Shown: in pieces, positions 1-10,542 of the stretch | How the letters are laid out: every line of letters begins with the position of its first letter | Position numbering within the stretch: the stretch's first letter is position 1 | Origin: Pyrenophora tritici-repentis | Lineage: Eukaryota > Ascomycota > Dothideomycetes > Pleosporales > Pleosporaceae | Assembly: GCF_003171515.1 (NCBI RefSeq) | Contig: NC_089390.1 | Span: forward strand, 7,378,001 to 7,442,000 | Length of the DNA: 64,000 nucleotides | Reading direction: 5' to 3' | Program-made: the position numbers and the translations under genes | The notes under the pieces: generated by a model | Database searches by the model: none | What the model saw: the letters and a program-made list of their open reading frames with translations, nothing else | Told to the model about the DNA's origin: nothing

Positions 1-1093
1 TGGCTGGCGTGAACGCTTGATCAAATGCTGCCTTGAACGCTGGCAGAAACTCTAGCTTGGTGATGTGGTTGATGTGGTTGCGCATAAGGCTCTCCACCTC
101 ACGGCTGTACGCGCGCTTCAATGGCGAGAAGCAGCCAACATCAAGTGGCTGGAGTAGGTGAGATGAGTGAGGAGGCATACAGAGCGTATGGATATTGTTC
201 TCCTTGCAGAGCTCCTGGAACTCTAGAGATTGGTGGCTCTTATGGCCATCAATAATAAGCAGGCGACGCGCGCCTACACTACGAGCCTGCGTGTGAGCGT
301 TGAAGTGCTTTAGCCACTCAACTCCAAGCTCATTATTCGTCCAGCCATTATCGCTGACTGCGATCGCCCAGTCGCGTGGGATCTCAGCTTCCTTATACCA
401 GGCTGATAGGTAGTACTGGCCAGCGAAGATGAGGAACGGTGGGACTGACCAGCCAGCAGCGCTGATAGCAGCGATCAGCGTTACCCACTCGCGATTGCCT
501 GGCTGAATACTCTTCGGCCTGCCTCTCCTCTCTGCTCCTGTTATAACTAGCTGCGTTGTAATCTTGCCCATCATAAAGCCAGCTTCATCAAAGTTGTAGA
601 CGTCCTCATCGCAGATACCTAGCTCAGCCTTTGTCTCTTCTACAAGCTTAAACCACCTCTTTATTAATGTTGCATCCTCACAAAGAGCTCTCTGCCTATC
701 GTACGCTTGGTTGAAACACGTCCGAAGACTGTCTGTACGCTTAACAAAGGTAGATGGCCAGTTGACTCCAACCTGCTCTCCACCACGCGCAGCCAGCAGC
801 TTATCAGCCATATCACGTACAGCTGTGTAGGTAGGCGCAAATCCACGCAGATCTAGCTGAAGTATATAGCTAATAATCACCTCCTCTTCTCTCTGGGTAA
901 GCTTCCTTGAGTTGGGCGGGCAATCGCGTCGGGCAGGTATACCAGCGCGTCGGCGGCGGAGCGTTGTTTCGGCTACGTTGTAGACTACTGCAGCAGTACG
1001 GGTACCTTGGATCTGGTGCGCATTAATAGATGAGATAGCAAGCTGAATATCTGCTTCATTTGATAGTAATTGAGTAGCGCTGCGTTGAGCCAT
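1..1093 (-). CDS. pogo/Fot1-type DDE transposase, 3' part cut by window edge
   Basis: The frame is open without a stop from an ATG at 1093 down to the left edge, so at least 364 residues are present and the C-terminus lies outside the window. The N-terminus has a helix-turn-helix region ([10 protein letters not shown], then [12 protein letters not shown]) like the CENP-B-type DNA-binding part of pogo transposases. The catalytic core follows, with the three acidic positions visible in [15 protein letters not shown] and QPLDVGCF. This matches the DDD arrangement of the pogo/Fot1 branch of Tc1/mariner. The reading frame is undamaged, so the copy may be recent. No intron is needed. The family call is firm; whether the element is complete cannot be seen here. 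Confidence 0.88.
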   Translation of the reverse strand, partial: MAQRSATQLLSNEADIQLAISSINAHQIQGTRTAAVVYNVAETTLRRRRAGIPARRDCPPNSRKLTQREEEVIISYILQLDLRGFAPTYTAVRDMADKLLAARGGEQVGVNWPSTFVKRTDSLRTCFNQAYDRQRALCEDATLIKRWFKLVEETKAELGICDEDVYNFDEAGFMMGKITTQLVITGAERRGRPKSIQPGNREWVTLIAAISAAGWSVPPFLIFAGQYYLSAWYKEAEIPRDWAIAVSDNGWTNNELGVEWLKHFNAHTQARSVGARRLLIIDGHKSHQSLEFQELCKENNIHTLCMPPHSSHLLQPLDVGCFSPLKRAYSREVESLMRNHINHITKLEFLPAFKAAFDQAFTPA

Positions 1094-1132
1094 TGTAGAT
1101 TAAGATCAGTAAGGTGAGTAAAGTTGGTGGGG

Positions 1133-1163
1133 TGCGCCGCTCGCCCGTGTGCGCCGCTCGCCC
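1133..1163. repeat. Two direct 14-bp repeats upstream of the pogo transposase
   Basis: The unit TGCGCCGCTCGCCC occurs at 1133-1146 and again at 1150-1163, about 40 bp upstream of the transposase start. GC-rich subterminal repeats in this position are common in pogo-type elements, so this is probably close to the element's right end. The matching left end is outside the window and the true terminus and TA target duplication cannot be fixed. Confidence 0.55.
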
Positions 1164-1525
1164 ATGGATCATGTTATGATGAAAAATGAAAACATGATAA
1201 TGGTTTCATGACAGCGCGGTGGGCGTAAGGGCCGTCACGATACAGCGTCAGCATCACGTACCTAGAAGACTAATGCTAGGACCGTTGTCTATAAAGTACG
1301 CACCATCATTGAAGACTTGTCTCTTAAACGGCATCACACGACTATTAAGACGCTTCAACCTCCGAATCGTACACACTAACAGCAACCATCAAGGTATCGC
1401 AGCATTTCATAATGGCGGAAGTATCAAAGTAAGCTTCATGTTCCTAGATCGTACTTTATACAAGTCTGACGTCAGTTCAAAGGCCTGTCAACACAACAGC
1501 ATACAAGCCTCATCCGACTGAGACA
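1164..1525. other. Intergenic, transposon flank and ADH promoter
   Basis: No gene recognised. The stretch separates the divergent transposase and alcohol dehydrogenase. It carries two TATA-like AT stretches (near 1291 and 1455), the second about 70 bp upstream of the dehydrogenase ATG. A 100-codon open frame in this region shows no recognisable domain. Confidence 0.5.
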
Positions 1526-2834
1526 ATGAAAGCAGCTCTCTGGACGGGTACGAAATCAATCGAGCTGGGTGTCGTCCCGAAGCCGACGATCACTGCGCCC
1601 AAAGACGCCATCGTGCACATCACACACTGCACCATATGCGGCTCGGACCTACACATGTACAATGGTGATATGAACAGTGTCATGGAAAAGGGGTTGATCA
1701 TGGGCCACGAAGCTATCGGGATCATCGAGCATGTTGGCCCTGAAGTCAACGACTTGAAGGTGGGAGATCGAGTCATCATCCTGCCTGTCATTGCATGTGG
1801 AGAATGCTCCTACTGCAAGCGCAAGGAGTTTTCTCTTTGCGATAAGACCAACCCCTCGCAGGAGTTGGAGCAAATGTACGGACATCGTCTTTCGGGCATT
1901 TTTGGCTACTCCCTGATCACAGGAGGATACCCAGGCAACCAAGCTGAGTACTGTCGCGTTCCCAATGCCGATCTTGTCTGTGTTAAAGCTCCAAAGGACA
2001 TCCCGGCTGAAAAGCTGGTCGGTCTTGCGGATGTTACACCTACTGCGTGGCACGGCAATGAGCTTGCAGAAGTGCGCAAAGGCGACGTTGTTGGTGTCTG
2101 GGGTTGTGGCGCAGTCGGTCTGTCCATCCAACGTTTGGCGAAGCTCCGCGGGGCTCGCAAGGTGTACGCTGTCGACAAGGACGTCAACCGACTCCGGATT
2201 GCAGAGTCTTTCGGCATGATTCCCGTCGATGTGAACAAACACTCCAACCCGGCAGATTACATCCTGTCCATTGAACCACATGGCCTAGACCGCGGAATTG
2301 AAGCAAGCGGCTTCAGGAGTACAAACTCGGTCGCTCATGCCACCATGAGAAAGCTGGGCATCGAGGGCGATAGCTCAGACACCGTGAGCGCGGTGATCAA
2401 GGCGACACGCAAGGGTGGAAACATTGCTTTGATTGGTGACTTCTTCTACTCTACCAACAACTTCCCGATCGGAATGTTGATGGAAAAGGCCATCACTTTG
2501 CGCGGTGGGCAGCTATATGCTGAGAAGGTGAGATATCTATTCCCATTCACCACTATGTATCCGGGATCGATGTCACTAACTGTGACTGCGAAATTTGCAG
2601 TACTTCCCCTACCTCCTGGACCTCGTCGTCAAGGGCGAATATGACCCCTCTTTCATGTTCACTCACAAAGGTTAGTACAGCCAGGGTCAGTACGCGTCTC
2701 TTATATCTAATTTCCGTTACACAGACAAGCTCGAGAACATCTCGGAGTGCTATGATGCTTTCTTCAACCACAAAACACCCGGCGGGCTGAAGGTTTGCCT
2801 CTCAACTGCTTTTGGTCGAGCCCAAGAAGTTTGA
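1526..2834 (+). CDS. Zinc-dependent alcohol/formaldehyde dehydrogenase (MDR family)
   Basis: Three exons (1526-2527, 2601-2670, 2725-2834) joined through introns with GTGAGA/GCAG and GTTAGT/ACAG ends give 393 aa. The N-terminal GroES-like domain shows the catalytic zinc residues in ICGSD and MGHEAIG. The structural zinc cysteines are in GECSYCKRKEFSLC. The nucleotide-binding fold has GVWGCGAVGLS near residue 190. The overall pattern resembles the glutathione-independent formaldehyde dehydrogenase-like branch of medium-chain dehydrogenases, which oxidise alcohols or aldehydes with NAD(P); the substrate here is unknown. The last exon ends in a short tail (GGLKVCLSTAF...) in frame with the family's C-terminus. 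The gene is divergent from the pogo transposase. Confidence 0.87.
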
Positions 2835-3309
2835 ACATAGGGACACAGTTGATGGGTCCTGATGGGAGAGCCATGAGATACAGAGTAGCGCACGTAAAAT
2901 GTAATTTCTGGATTGCAGCTGGAGCTGTTGATGTCAATGAAGACACTGCCGTGAATCTTATCGTAAAGACTCGTTGTAGAGGGTTCGGCCAAATACCAGC
3001 CGTGGGAGAACAGTATGCCGTTGGACCAAAAACGTGAGCGGAAGGTGTGGGTTGGAAGAGTAAGAGGCTAGGCCAATGCGCGCCTGGGAGCGAGGTGATT
3101 ACAACGATTGTTAAGGTCAAAGTCATTTGCTATGTGGCCAAGAGGATGTGCATTGGCGCAGGGTATGAGCTGTCTTATAGTAATATCCAGTTGTCGCAGC
3201 TAGTAGGAAGGAAACATGAAAAAAAGCATACGAGGTGGTCATGATTAAATAGGCAAGTGGCCGAATTCCTATAACTCTAACCGGTAATATAGGAACTTAA
3301 TATGCGCAA
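2835..3309. other. Intergenic between two convergent genes
   Basis: Holds the 3' flanks of the dehydrogenase and the aspartyl protease. Short open frames on both strands have no recognisable domains, and I see no RNA gene or repeat. Confidence 0.5.
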
Positions 3310-4578
3310 CTAATACTGGTACATGTAGTCGTACGCCTTCTTGAGCCTTCCAAAGCCAATCCTTGGTGCGTAGTTCTCAACCTTGTTGCTCCCAAAGTCG
3401 AAGACTGAGTAATGCCTTCGGAGGAACGACATGCCGATCAATGCGTAGCTATCGCCGGTCGTATCAAACGGTGGCATACACTCGTGGTTGAAAAAGAACT
3501 CGTCGCCTCGAATGCTGAACGAGACATCGTCTTCCGGAGCGCCGTCACCGAGCGTCAGAGTGACTGCCCACGACGCATTCAAATGCTGGCACTCGATACG
3601 CTCCTCATGGGTCTCGAAGAGCTTGGTGTAATTCCATCCAAGGTTGTAGTAAAGGCCGGGAAGAGTTACTATCGGCAGAGAAAGGCTCCCAGCTCCCGTG
3701 TCAAAAACCGCACTTCCCGAGGTGAACATGTTCCATGTCACATTGGCGTGTGGCCATGTGCCCTCTGGAACCCTTGTAGTGGGAAGACGGCCGTTGTGAA
3801 CTTCCACAGTCGAATTGGGGTCCGTTGGGTTCCTCGCAACAAGGATGCTGATGCTCCTCAGCGGAGTACGCCATAGCTGGTACTCGCCCTCTTTTTTCAA
3901 AGGTGCGTAGACTATCGGGCCATCCGCGTATTTTTCTTCATGGCTACCGCCTATGGTCAGCGCACCGTCTTGAGTCCCATTGTCTGATGGGTTTGTTCCG
4001 TAAAACAAGGAAAAACGCGGTGCGTCGAGCAGATCGTTCTGCATCAACGTTTCGACTACGGTAGTAGTGTTCTTCTCCGCGATGGTTGAAAAGCCCAACC
4101 CAAGGAACCCATCGGCAGTGATGAAGCGCCAGGAGCTTTGATTGACCGATACAAAAGTCTGGTTCCATTGGATGTCAGACGCTGGATCGCCGAACACGTC
4201 CTCGAATGTCTCACCAGCGACATTGCCCCCCAGGTATGGAATCGCCGCGGAAATGTGCTTATCAACGGCCGATGATGAGGCAGACGCATTGTACGGCTGT
4301 CGGATGTAGTAGGGTTTACTACCATCGGGGCACGACGTCGCTGTACAATCGGTATTGAGCATAAAACTTGATGCCGAGCCGGTATCGAGAGACAATCGAT
4401 GCTCTTTCGGAGGTGTTCCAACCTGGAATGGAACGCTGAGATAAGAATTCTTGATAGCGACGGGCAATTCCAGTATGGCTGCTGAAGCAGTCGTGGCAAC
4501 GGCTAGGACAATTTTTACGCTGGCTACCATGGCGAAGACGGCGAATTGAGCGGCTGGTGTAAGAAGGACGTTGCGCAA
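3310..4578 (-). CDS. Secreted pepsin-like aspartyl protease
   Basis: A single-exon frame of 422 aa. The two catalytic motifs of pepsin-family (A1) aspartyl proteases are present: LDTGSAS at residues 64-70 and FDTGAGS at 292-298, each followed by hydrophobic strands. The N-terminus carries a hydrophobic segment (residues about 13-34) ending in small residues, as in a signal peptide or anchor. At least eight N-glycosylation sequons (for example NAS 97, NQT 139, NQS 146) point to passage through the secretory pathway. The length is normal for a fungal secreted or yapsin-like protease. No GPI signal is evident at the C-terminus, which ends in a basic and aromatic tail. The role is extracellular or cell-surface protein cleavage; the substrate is unknown. 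Confidence 0.9.
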   Translation of the reverse strand: MRNVLLTPAAQFAVFAMVASVKIVLAVATTASAAILELPVAIKNSYLSVPFQVGTPPKEHRLSLDTGSASSFMLNTDCTATSCPDGSKPYYIRQPYNASASSSAVDKHISAAIPYLGGNVAGETFEDVFGDPASDIQWNQTFVSVNQSSWRFITADGFLGLGFSTIAEKNTTTVVETLMQNDLLDAPRFSLFYGTNPSDNGTQDGALTIGGSHEEKYADGPIVYAPLKKEGEYQLWRTPLRSISILVARNPTDPNSTVEVHNGRLPTTRVPEGTWPHANVTWNMFTSGSAVFDTGAGSLSLPIVTLPGLYYNLGWNYTKLFETHEERIECQHLNASWAVTLTLGDGAPEDDVSFSIRGDEFFFNHECMPPFDTTGDSYALIGMSFLRRHYSVFDFGSNKVENYAPRIGFGRLKKAYDYMYQY

Positions 4579-5201
4579 CAGGTACTCAAAAAAGGAAGCG
4601 CATCCTGCAGCGCCTTAAGTACATGTCCAGTCTTGTTCAATACCAACAACAAGATATCTGACATGCGCATCGGATCTAAATATAGGGGTTAGCACCTGGG
4701 GCGTGCGACCGGAAAGGAGCCGCAGCTAGTTAGTGGGTCGGGAAATACCGTCAGGGCCTCGCTTTACGTGGAATTGATGATGATATCTCGGAAAGAAGAC
4801 AGAATTGGAGCTTGTGATCTTGAATTCAATAAGTTACAGCAAACAAGGCAATGCGAGGTCGAAAGAAAACAACAGCTTCTTGAAGTACGTACATTGGGCA
4901 TCAGGAGTTATAGTTGTGCTGAAGAGGAACCGAGTGGCAGAAGGGCATACATAAATTTCCGAACCATCCACTAGTCTATCTTAGTTTAGTGAGTTGGAGT
5001 TCATCTGCACCCAAGGTGATTTAATAACCGTTCCACCGTCGATAAATACCTCGGCACAACTTGCAAGACATGCAAACTGATACCCGCGAGGAAAAAAAAC
5101 GGATCTCCCAGCAACAACAAGGTACTTGAGACGCAAGGCAAAACGATCATTCGATTCAGATGCGGCGAGATAGAGATTGTCCTCCCATTCTTCGGGCCTA
5201 A
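4579..5201. other. Intergenic, protease promoter side
   Basis: Contains the upstream region of the aspartyl protease and the 3' flank of the FAD monooxygenase. A 68-codon frame at 4768-4974 (+) has no domain and I do not call it a gene. No repeat or RNA gene seen. Confidence 0.5.
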
Positions 5202-6481
5202 CTACTCGTATCCGGCACTCTTCGCATTGTGGCTCGGCTTAGTTCCCAGCTTCATCACAGGGCTGTTGATGAAGTTGTCCAGTCCATCATGTGTGAAGAA
5301 GCTCTGCGCTTTCGAAATTTGCACCTCATTGGCGCCGCGCTTCCAAATACTCTCATCATACGCCGAAATCGCATCTTGGAGCGTTGCGCTCCCGTCTTGC
5401 ACGCTCTTGAGTGCTTCTACGAGACAATGTGCCGAGTAGAAAGCATTGTTTGCACCTTGTCCACGATGGAACGTCATGGCGTGCGCTGCATCACCACATA
5501 GCGTCACGCGTCCACCGTGGTTATCCCACGGCACTGTCCTCCAAATCTTAAGTCCATCTCGCAACACACCAGTGTCTTCTGGAATCCACTCAATGGCACT
5601 CTTGTAGGGCTCCGCCCAGTCATCCCTCTTCACATGCGCCTTTAGTCTTTTGAGACGATCGGTGTCATTGTCGTAGTCCTCGACGTACTTTAACGGCCAT
5701 GTGGTGAGAATTTGGAATGTCCAGGTACTTGGATCCTTTTCATCCGGCATATCGAGAACATTGGCACGGATATAATGGCCGGCGGGATGAATCGCAATAT
5801 CCACGAGCTGGTGCAGGCGTTCCTTGATGAACAGCGCTTGTTCAGCAGTGTAGGATGCGTTGAAGTTCATAAGCGCAAAGGGAAGCGTTTCCATCTCACC
5901 TTGACGAGGCAATAGACATCGACGGACCTTGGACATTGCGCCGTCAATACCAATGAGCATGTCGCCCTCGTCGCTAGACCCATCCTCGAAGTAGACCTTG
6001 ACACCTCCGTCTTCTTTCATCTCATAGTGCGAGAAGCTCTTGCTATACTGCACATTCAGTTGCTCGGCTAATAGTATCCGCAGCTTCCTGATGTTGATTT
6101 CTCGTGCGTTGGGTGCGGGGAAGGCAAATGCTTCTTCCTTTGTTTGACCATTGTAAATTACAATGCGATCTTCGCCGATTGCTGCGCAGTCGACATATGG
6201 ATCCACTTGGCAGGTATTGATCTGGGCGCTCAGCTCTTCTGGTATCAACCCAAAGAGAAACGGCCGTGCCCAGCCAAGTGTAAAGGCCCAGTGTCGATGG
6301 CGGTAGACGTCTGAGCCTTTGTCGTAGATGTTGAACGAAATGCCAGCTTCCTTTAAACCATGTGCGAGTGCGCATCCAGCGGGGCCTAGATATGTTAGCA
6401 ATGGAGGCCAGAAGCTTACATTGTCTAGTTACCTGCTCCAATGATGAGGACCTTCATCGGCTTGGTGTCCATGCTGCCCAT
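5202..6481 (-). CDS. FAD-dependent aromatic-type monooxygenase
   Basis: Two exons (6481-6433 and 6385-5202) joined across a 47-nt intron with GTAACT/CTAG ends give 410 aa. The join restores the dinucleotide-binding motif GAGPAG at residues 15-20, which the main exon alone lacks; this supports the short first exon starting at 6481. Further family marks are IGIDG at about 161-165 (the DG motif) and GDAAHAM at 314-320, which contacts the FAD ribityl chain. Such flavoprotein hydroxylases (salicylate or p-hydroxybenzoate hydroxylase-like) oxygenate aromatic or polyketide substrates using NAD(P)H. The substrate cannot be told from sequence. No membrane segment is obvious. Confidence 0.88.
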
Positions 6482-6983
6482 TTGATAGAGGTGATTATTA
6501 AAATAACTGTTGTCCAGTCGGAAGGATACAGGCGCAGTATTCGCTGTTTTACTGTAGCGCGATATTTTCTGGGTATGACGTCCGTGTACTCAAGCGATAA
6601 CTTCAGTAGACGGATGGAGGCTCTTAACAGGACATGTCCCCGACTAAAGCTAAGTGGCTCTTCTAAAGTTACTACATACTAGGCTAGTGTGCAGATCATA
6701 TAGGGAAGGATCGGAGCGGGAGCAGCCGGGGCCTTGGTTTCCAGCGGTTCTCCGCTTCGTGATTACCGTACCGAGCAACGTCACCTCGTCTAGGAGATAT
6801 GGGCGGGGTTTGTGAAGCGCTCAGTAGTTCACGATGAAAACTGTATCTGGAGTTTCATGAGATATGGAATCAGGCATAAGGTCAAGCTAGAACGGTGCGC
6901 CTTCTTGCCACCTTTGCTAAACCCCGACACTCAGAAATAGTTTGGATTCAGCCATCTCGGCGCACCCGATTGCATTCGTGAGT
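6482..6983. other. Intergenic between two minus-strand genes
   Basis: Promoter side of the monooxygenase and 3' flank of the next gene. No supported gene, RNA or repeat seen. Confidence 0.5.
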
Positions 6984-7750
6984 CTACTCAATGTTCATGC
7001 TCACAGCAAAGCAAACAGCAGCCCTGACAATCTCCCTCACAACCTCTACTTCCTCCTCATTCCTCGGCGCGTACACCATGATCCAGCTTGGTGGCGCAAT
7101 CCATGTAACAGGAAAGCGCAACCCCCAGCCTCGGTTCATGATTAACTTCGCATCCTGAGGACTCACATAAACATGCAACGAGTTCTCTGCTGGATGTACA
7201 TGCGCGACTTCGTAGAAGATCTTGTGCGCTACAGGATTGATGGTCTTGACATCTGGCTTGACGTAAATGGCAGGTCCGGTACCGCCTTCTGTCTTGCTAG
7301 GTCGCGTTTCAATATACTCCGAGTAAGGCGCCGTACTGGAGATTTCTTGCATCAAATTGTGAAGAGTGGCCGATGCAGTTGGAGTAATCTTCTCAGGAAA
7401 TTGACGCTGGGGAAGGGTCCAGCGCGTGAGTTCTGGCCTGTTACCCACACGTCCCGGAATCCTTTGCGATTTGATATACGAAGTCCCCGAATCCGGGAGT
7501 GGAGATGGGTCAAGGAGGTTTTGGCGCGTGTAGAGCAGGTAGATTCCCCATCGCCGGATCTTGAGGTAGCCTTCCAAGGTTGGCGGCGTGCCTCCGGTGC
7601 CTGGCAGGTTCAGCAATTGGCCATCCCAGGACAAAGATTGCGCAAACCAGCACTCTTCCAGCTCGTAAAGTCGTACCAAAAGGCGATTCCTGCGGCCGCG
7701 ATACCCGCGAAAACGTACTGAGCCGCCATTCTGCCGGCGATTGAAGGCAT
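6984..7750 (-). CDS. Luciferase-domain (DUF5519-like) protein with N-terminal membrane anchor
   Basis: My model joins exon 7750-7648 to exon 7600-6984 across a 47-nt intron (GTTTGC donor, CCAG acceptor, branch-like GCTGAAC), giving 239 aa. The join puts a hydrophobic helix (QYVFAGIAAAGIAFWY, residues about 10-25) directly before GTGGTPPTLEGYLK. That order, a membrane anchor and then a glycine-proline 'GGTP' segment, is what I recall of fungal luciferase-domain proteins. The C-terminal half carries the family core: HVHPAENSLHVYVSPQDAK, then NRGWGLRFPV. Reading the main exon alone gives a basic, non-conserved N-terminus, so it is probably not the true start. The biochemical role of this family is not known and the name does not imply light emission. 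Confidence 0.7.
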
Positions 7751-8259
7751 CCACGAGACAAATTGTCCCGAGTGAAACCTAGTGAGACGGTCAAGGAGTT
7801 CAAGAACTACATGACTAGAGGCTTGGAATGGAACTTTGGTGTCGCGAGTTGCAGCAAGCGTCAATCGGCGGTCGGCATCACCGCCGGATCCCCTCGATTC
7901 CAACCGCCCGGCGTTCCGTCCCGCAACACATGCATCCGCCACTCCCTGTCACTTTGCACAATCTGGCCGTCAGAATGGGTAGCATTGCCCGCAATGACGA
8001 CACGCAATTACAGTACGTAAAGTCGTTTTGAGAATAACGAACATCAGAGTAGTGAATGTCACCAGAGAGCAGAGCAGGTTGAAAGTAACCGCGGTTTCAT
8101 AGCCTCGTTTCCATCATTACGCTCAATGTGTCTGATACACTCCCTCCTCCGTCCAAACGTTTGAAGAAACATGCATCAGCGGGGCCTTCATAAGGTGGAT
8201 CAACCTGCTCTTGAGGTTCCAGCTAGACGCAGCAAATTGATTGCGCAATACATGCCCAT
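7751..8259. other. Shared promoter region of two divergent genes
   Basis: Separates the luciferase-domain gene (minus) from the class II aldolase gene (plus). Open frames here are out-of-frame extensions of those genes. No RNA gene or repeat seen. Confidence 0.5.
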
Positions 8260-9537
8260 ATGGTTCTCTGCAACCGCTGCGCAGCCGAAAGCTTTCCCGT
8301 CCACGTCTTCGGACCACTGCCACCACCGCCTCCTCCCCGCGTCTCCTCCCTCCACTTCGCCGCCCACCTACAACCCGTACGACCACCAATAGCAGCAGTA
8401 GCACAGCCACCACCGAAACCCCGGTTCCAGGAAGTTCAAGCAACTCTCGTGTCCCAATTGAAGACCATCCTACAGGCGGGGCCGGAGCAACAACTCCAAG
8501 AAAAGCAACAGTACACCAAACGGCGCAAAACACTGCCACCACTACCCACATCACCGCGCTCACTGGCCCCCAAATCACCACGCTCACTGGCTCCCAAATC
8601 ACCACGCTCACTGGCTCCCAAATCACCACGCTCCGTAGCCCCCAAATCACCGCGTCCCGTGGCCCCAAAAACTAGACGACTCATCATGTCGATACCACCC
8701 CAACTCCAACAACAACTACGCCTCCTCATCCGCGCAAATCACATCTTGCACAACCACAACCTCGTCGACGCATTCGGCCACATATCCGTCCGGCACCCCC
8801 TGAACAAGGACCAATATATCATCGCAGCCTACGACCCCGGAGCCCCAGCCCTAGTAAAAAATGTCGGTGATTTTATCTCCTACTGGGTTTCCGACTCCAG
8901 TCCTGTAGACAAGGACGCCCCGCAAGGCTACTCTGAACGCTTCATCCATGGCGAGCTACTGCGCAAATTTCCAAAAGCAAATTGCGTCGTACATTCGCAT
9001 TCGGAGGATGTGATTCCTTTCACACTGGGCCACGGCACTGAAGAAGCGTTTCCCGTCCGGCCCGTCTTTCACATGGCCGGCTTCATGGGTGTTGGGGGCG
9101 CAAAAGTGTTTACCATGGACAAGTTATATCGGGACGCAGCACGAGATGCAGGAACGCCGTGTGCACATGACCTCCTCATCAAGGATGCACACTTAGGGGC
9201 GGCGTTGGCCTCGCATTTTACGTCAGAGAATCCCGTGGTGCTGCAGCATAAGCATGGGTTTACAACGTTTGGGGCGAGCATCGAGGAGGCGGTGTACCGG
9301 GCGCTGTACACGCAGAAGAATTGCATACTGCTTCAACGCGCTATATCGATTGCCGGCGGTAATGCAGACGAAGTATCGTACCTGACACCACAAGAGATCA
9401 AAGATTGCGCCATTATGAATAAAAAGACATTGGACAAGTCGTTTCGGCTGTGGTTACGAGAGGTCCAAGTGAACCCTTTGTACGAAAACGAAGAGGGGGA
9501 ACCGGAAAAGGGGACGGTAGAGGGTATGAAGATGTAA
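8260..9537 (+). CDS. Class II aldolase/adducin-family protein with repeat-bearing N-terminus
   Basis: An uninterrupted frame of 425 aa. The aldolase/adducin domain starts near the in-frame ATG at 8686 (residue 143, MSIPPQ) and runs to the end. It contains the metal-binding histidines in VVHSHSEDV and LQHKHGF and the glycine turn GFMGVGG. Proteins of this group act on small hydroxy-carbonyl compounds or sugars, but many fungal members have no assigned substrate. The first 142 residues are rich in proline and basic residues and include five tandem SPRSLAPK-like units. Translation may begin at 8260 or at 8686; the clean codon phase of the repeat favours it being coding, but the core alone would be a normal-length enzyme. 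Confidence 0.83.
   Translation: MVLCNRCAAESFPVHVFGPLPPPPPPRVSSLHFAAHLQPVRPPIAAVAQPPPKPRFQEVQATLVSQLKTILQAGPEQQLQEKQQYTKRRKTLPPLPTSPRSLAPKSPRSLAPKSPRSLAPKSPRSVAPKSPRPVAPKTRRLIMSIPPQLQQQLRLLIRANHILHNHNLVDAFGHISVRHPLNKDQYIIAAYDPGAPALVKNVGDFISYWVSDSSPVDKDAPQGYSERFIHGELLRKFPKANCVVHSHSEDVIPFTLGHGTEEAFPVRPVFHMAGFMGVGGAKVFTMDKLYRDAARDAGTPCAHDLLIKDAHLGAALASHFTSENPVVLQHKHGFTTFGASIEEAVYRALYTQKNCILLQRAISIAGGNADEVSYLTPQEIKDCAIMNKKTLDKSFRLWLREVQVNPLYENEEGEPEKGTVEGMKM
8551..8670 (+). repeat. Five tandem 24-bp repeats inside the aldolase gene
   Basis: Five copies of a 24-bp unit (8551-8574, 8575-8598, 8599-8622, 8623-8646, 8647-8670). Each encodes a variant of SPRSLAPK. Copies two and three are identical and the outer ones differ at a few bases. 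The period is a multiple of three, so copy-number change would keep the frame. Each unit holds a Ser-Pro pair, a possible target of proline-directed kinases. Confidence 0.93.
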
Positions 9538-9580
9538 AAAAAATCATAATCGTTTAATTCATCATACGATGGACAGGATT

Positions 9581-10542
9581 CTACGCCTTGACCTCGATGC
9601 CTTGCTTTCCGTCACAGGCACTGATATTTCCAAAATAAAACAAATGCTTGCCGATATCCACTCCCAAGTCGCCCGCATTGCCCTTCAGGTTCAATGTACC
9701 ATCGAGAACTTCGATTTCTCCAACCGTTGGCGGTACATCGTTGCCACTAAGGACGTAGTGCTCTGGCGAAGAGTGTCTGTAGCCGAGGATGGAAGGAGGA
9801 AGTTTGGGAACAGGGTCGCCCTTGTGCGTGACCCTGAAAGTCTCACCCTTGCCCGGTGCACCAATGAACTGGCTAATGCCTTCTAGGCCGACTCTGGGTG
9901 CACCGTATGTGTACAGGTCGACTGTTGTGTTTTGGCTGCGCAGCACACCCGCAGCGAGAGTTGCCAGCGCACCGCCTAGCGAATGTCCAGTGGCAACAAC
10001 CTTGAAGTTTGGGAATTTCTTTTGCGCAGTTGAAATGGCTTTCAGGACCTCGGTCTGTGCCTCCTCCCAGCTCTCCCAAAACCCGATACTCGCGTCACAG
10101 TCTGCGCAGATGGGCGTCTTGGTGACGGGAAACTTGACGTTGGTGATCCAGTTGCGAACACTCTTTGACCCGCGGAATGAGAGCACGATGAGTTTGTTGG
10201 TGGTGTCTGTTGCGACGAAGCCTGTCACATCGCTCTTGACGCTGTTCTCGAATTCGGTGAGGGTACTCGTTTTCGCGGCTTCAACGAGGGGACAATTGCC
10301 TTGTGGGCATGCGATTTTGGTGTTGGGGCTGTTGTTGTTGCCGAGACAGTAGGCCGCCGCAGAGTATTGGGAAAAGAAGGCAAGTTGATCTAAAACTCCG
10401 GCGGATACATCTAGAAACGTTAGCAAATACATTTATTGCTAGGATTGAAAGACATACCTCTACGTCCAAGTTCAACAGGGACTGCGGTGACGGAGTGAAC
10501 CGCACCGAGCAATATGGCTCCAAGACGAATGATGGAAGGCAT
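9581..10542 (-). CDS. Secreted class 3 lipase
   Basis: Two exons (10542-10458 and 10410-9581) joined across a 47-nt intron with GTATGT/CTAG ends give 304 aa. Exon 1 encodes a clear signal peptide (start [15 protein letters not shown]). The mature part is an alpha/beta hydrolase of the class 3 lipase family. It has the nucleophile elbow GHSLGGA with Ser at about residue 172, a candidate catalytic Asp in HKGDPVPK (about 227) and His in the segment YRHSSPEH. The oxyanion-side strand LSFRGSKS is also present. These enzymes cleave triacylglycerols, or feruloyl esters in some relatives. The gene is convergent with the aldolase, with only 43 bp between stop codons, so the 3' untranslated regions must overlap. 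Confidence 0.92.

Noticed and set aside
1649..2281. 210-codon minus-strand frame inside the alcohol dehydrogenase
   Set aside because: Shadow of the real gene, antisense to conserved zinc-binding motifs.
8123..8729. Minus-strand frames with repeats such as GDLGASER over the aldolase repeats
   Set aside because: The 24-bp period keeps several frames open at once. The plus-strand frame leads into the aldolase domain; the others lead nowhere.
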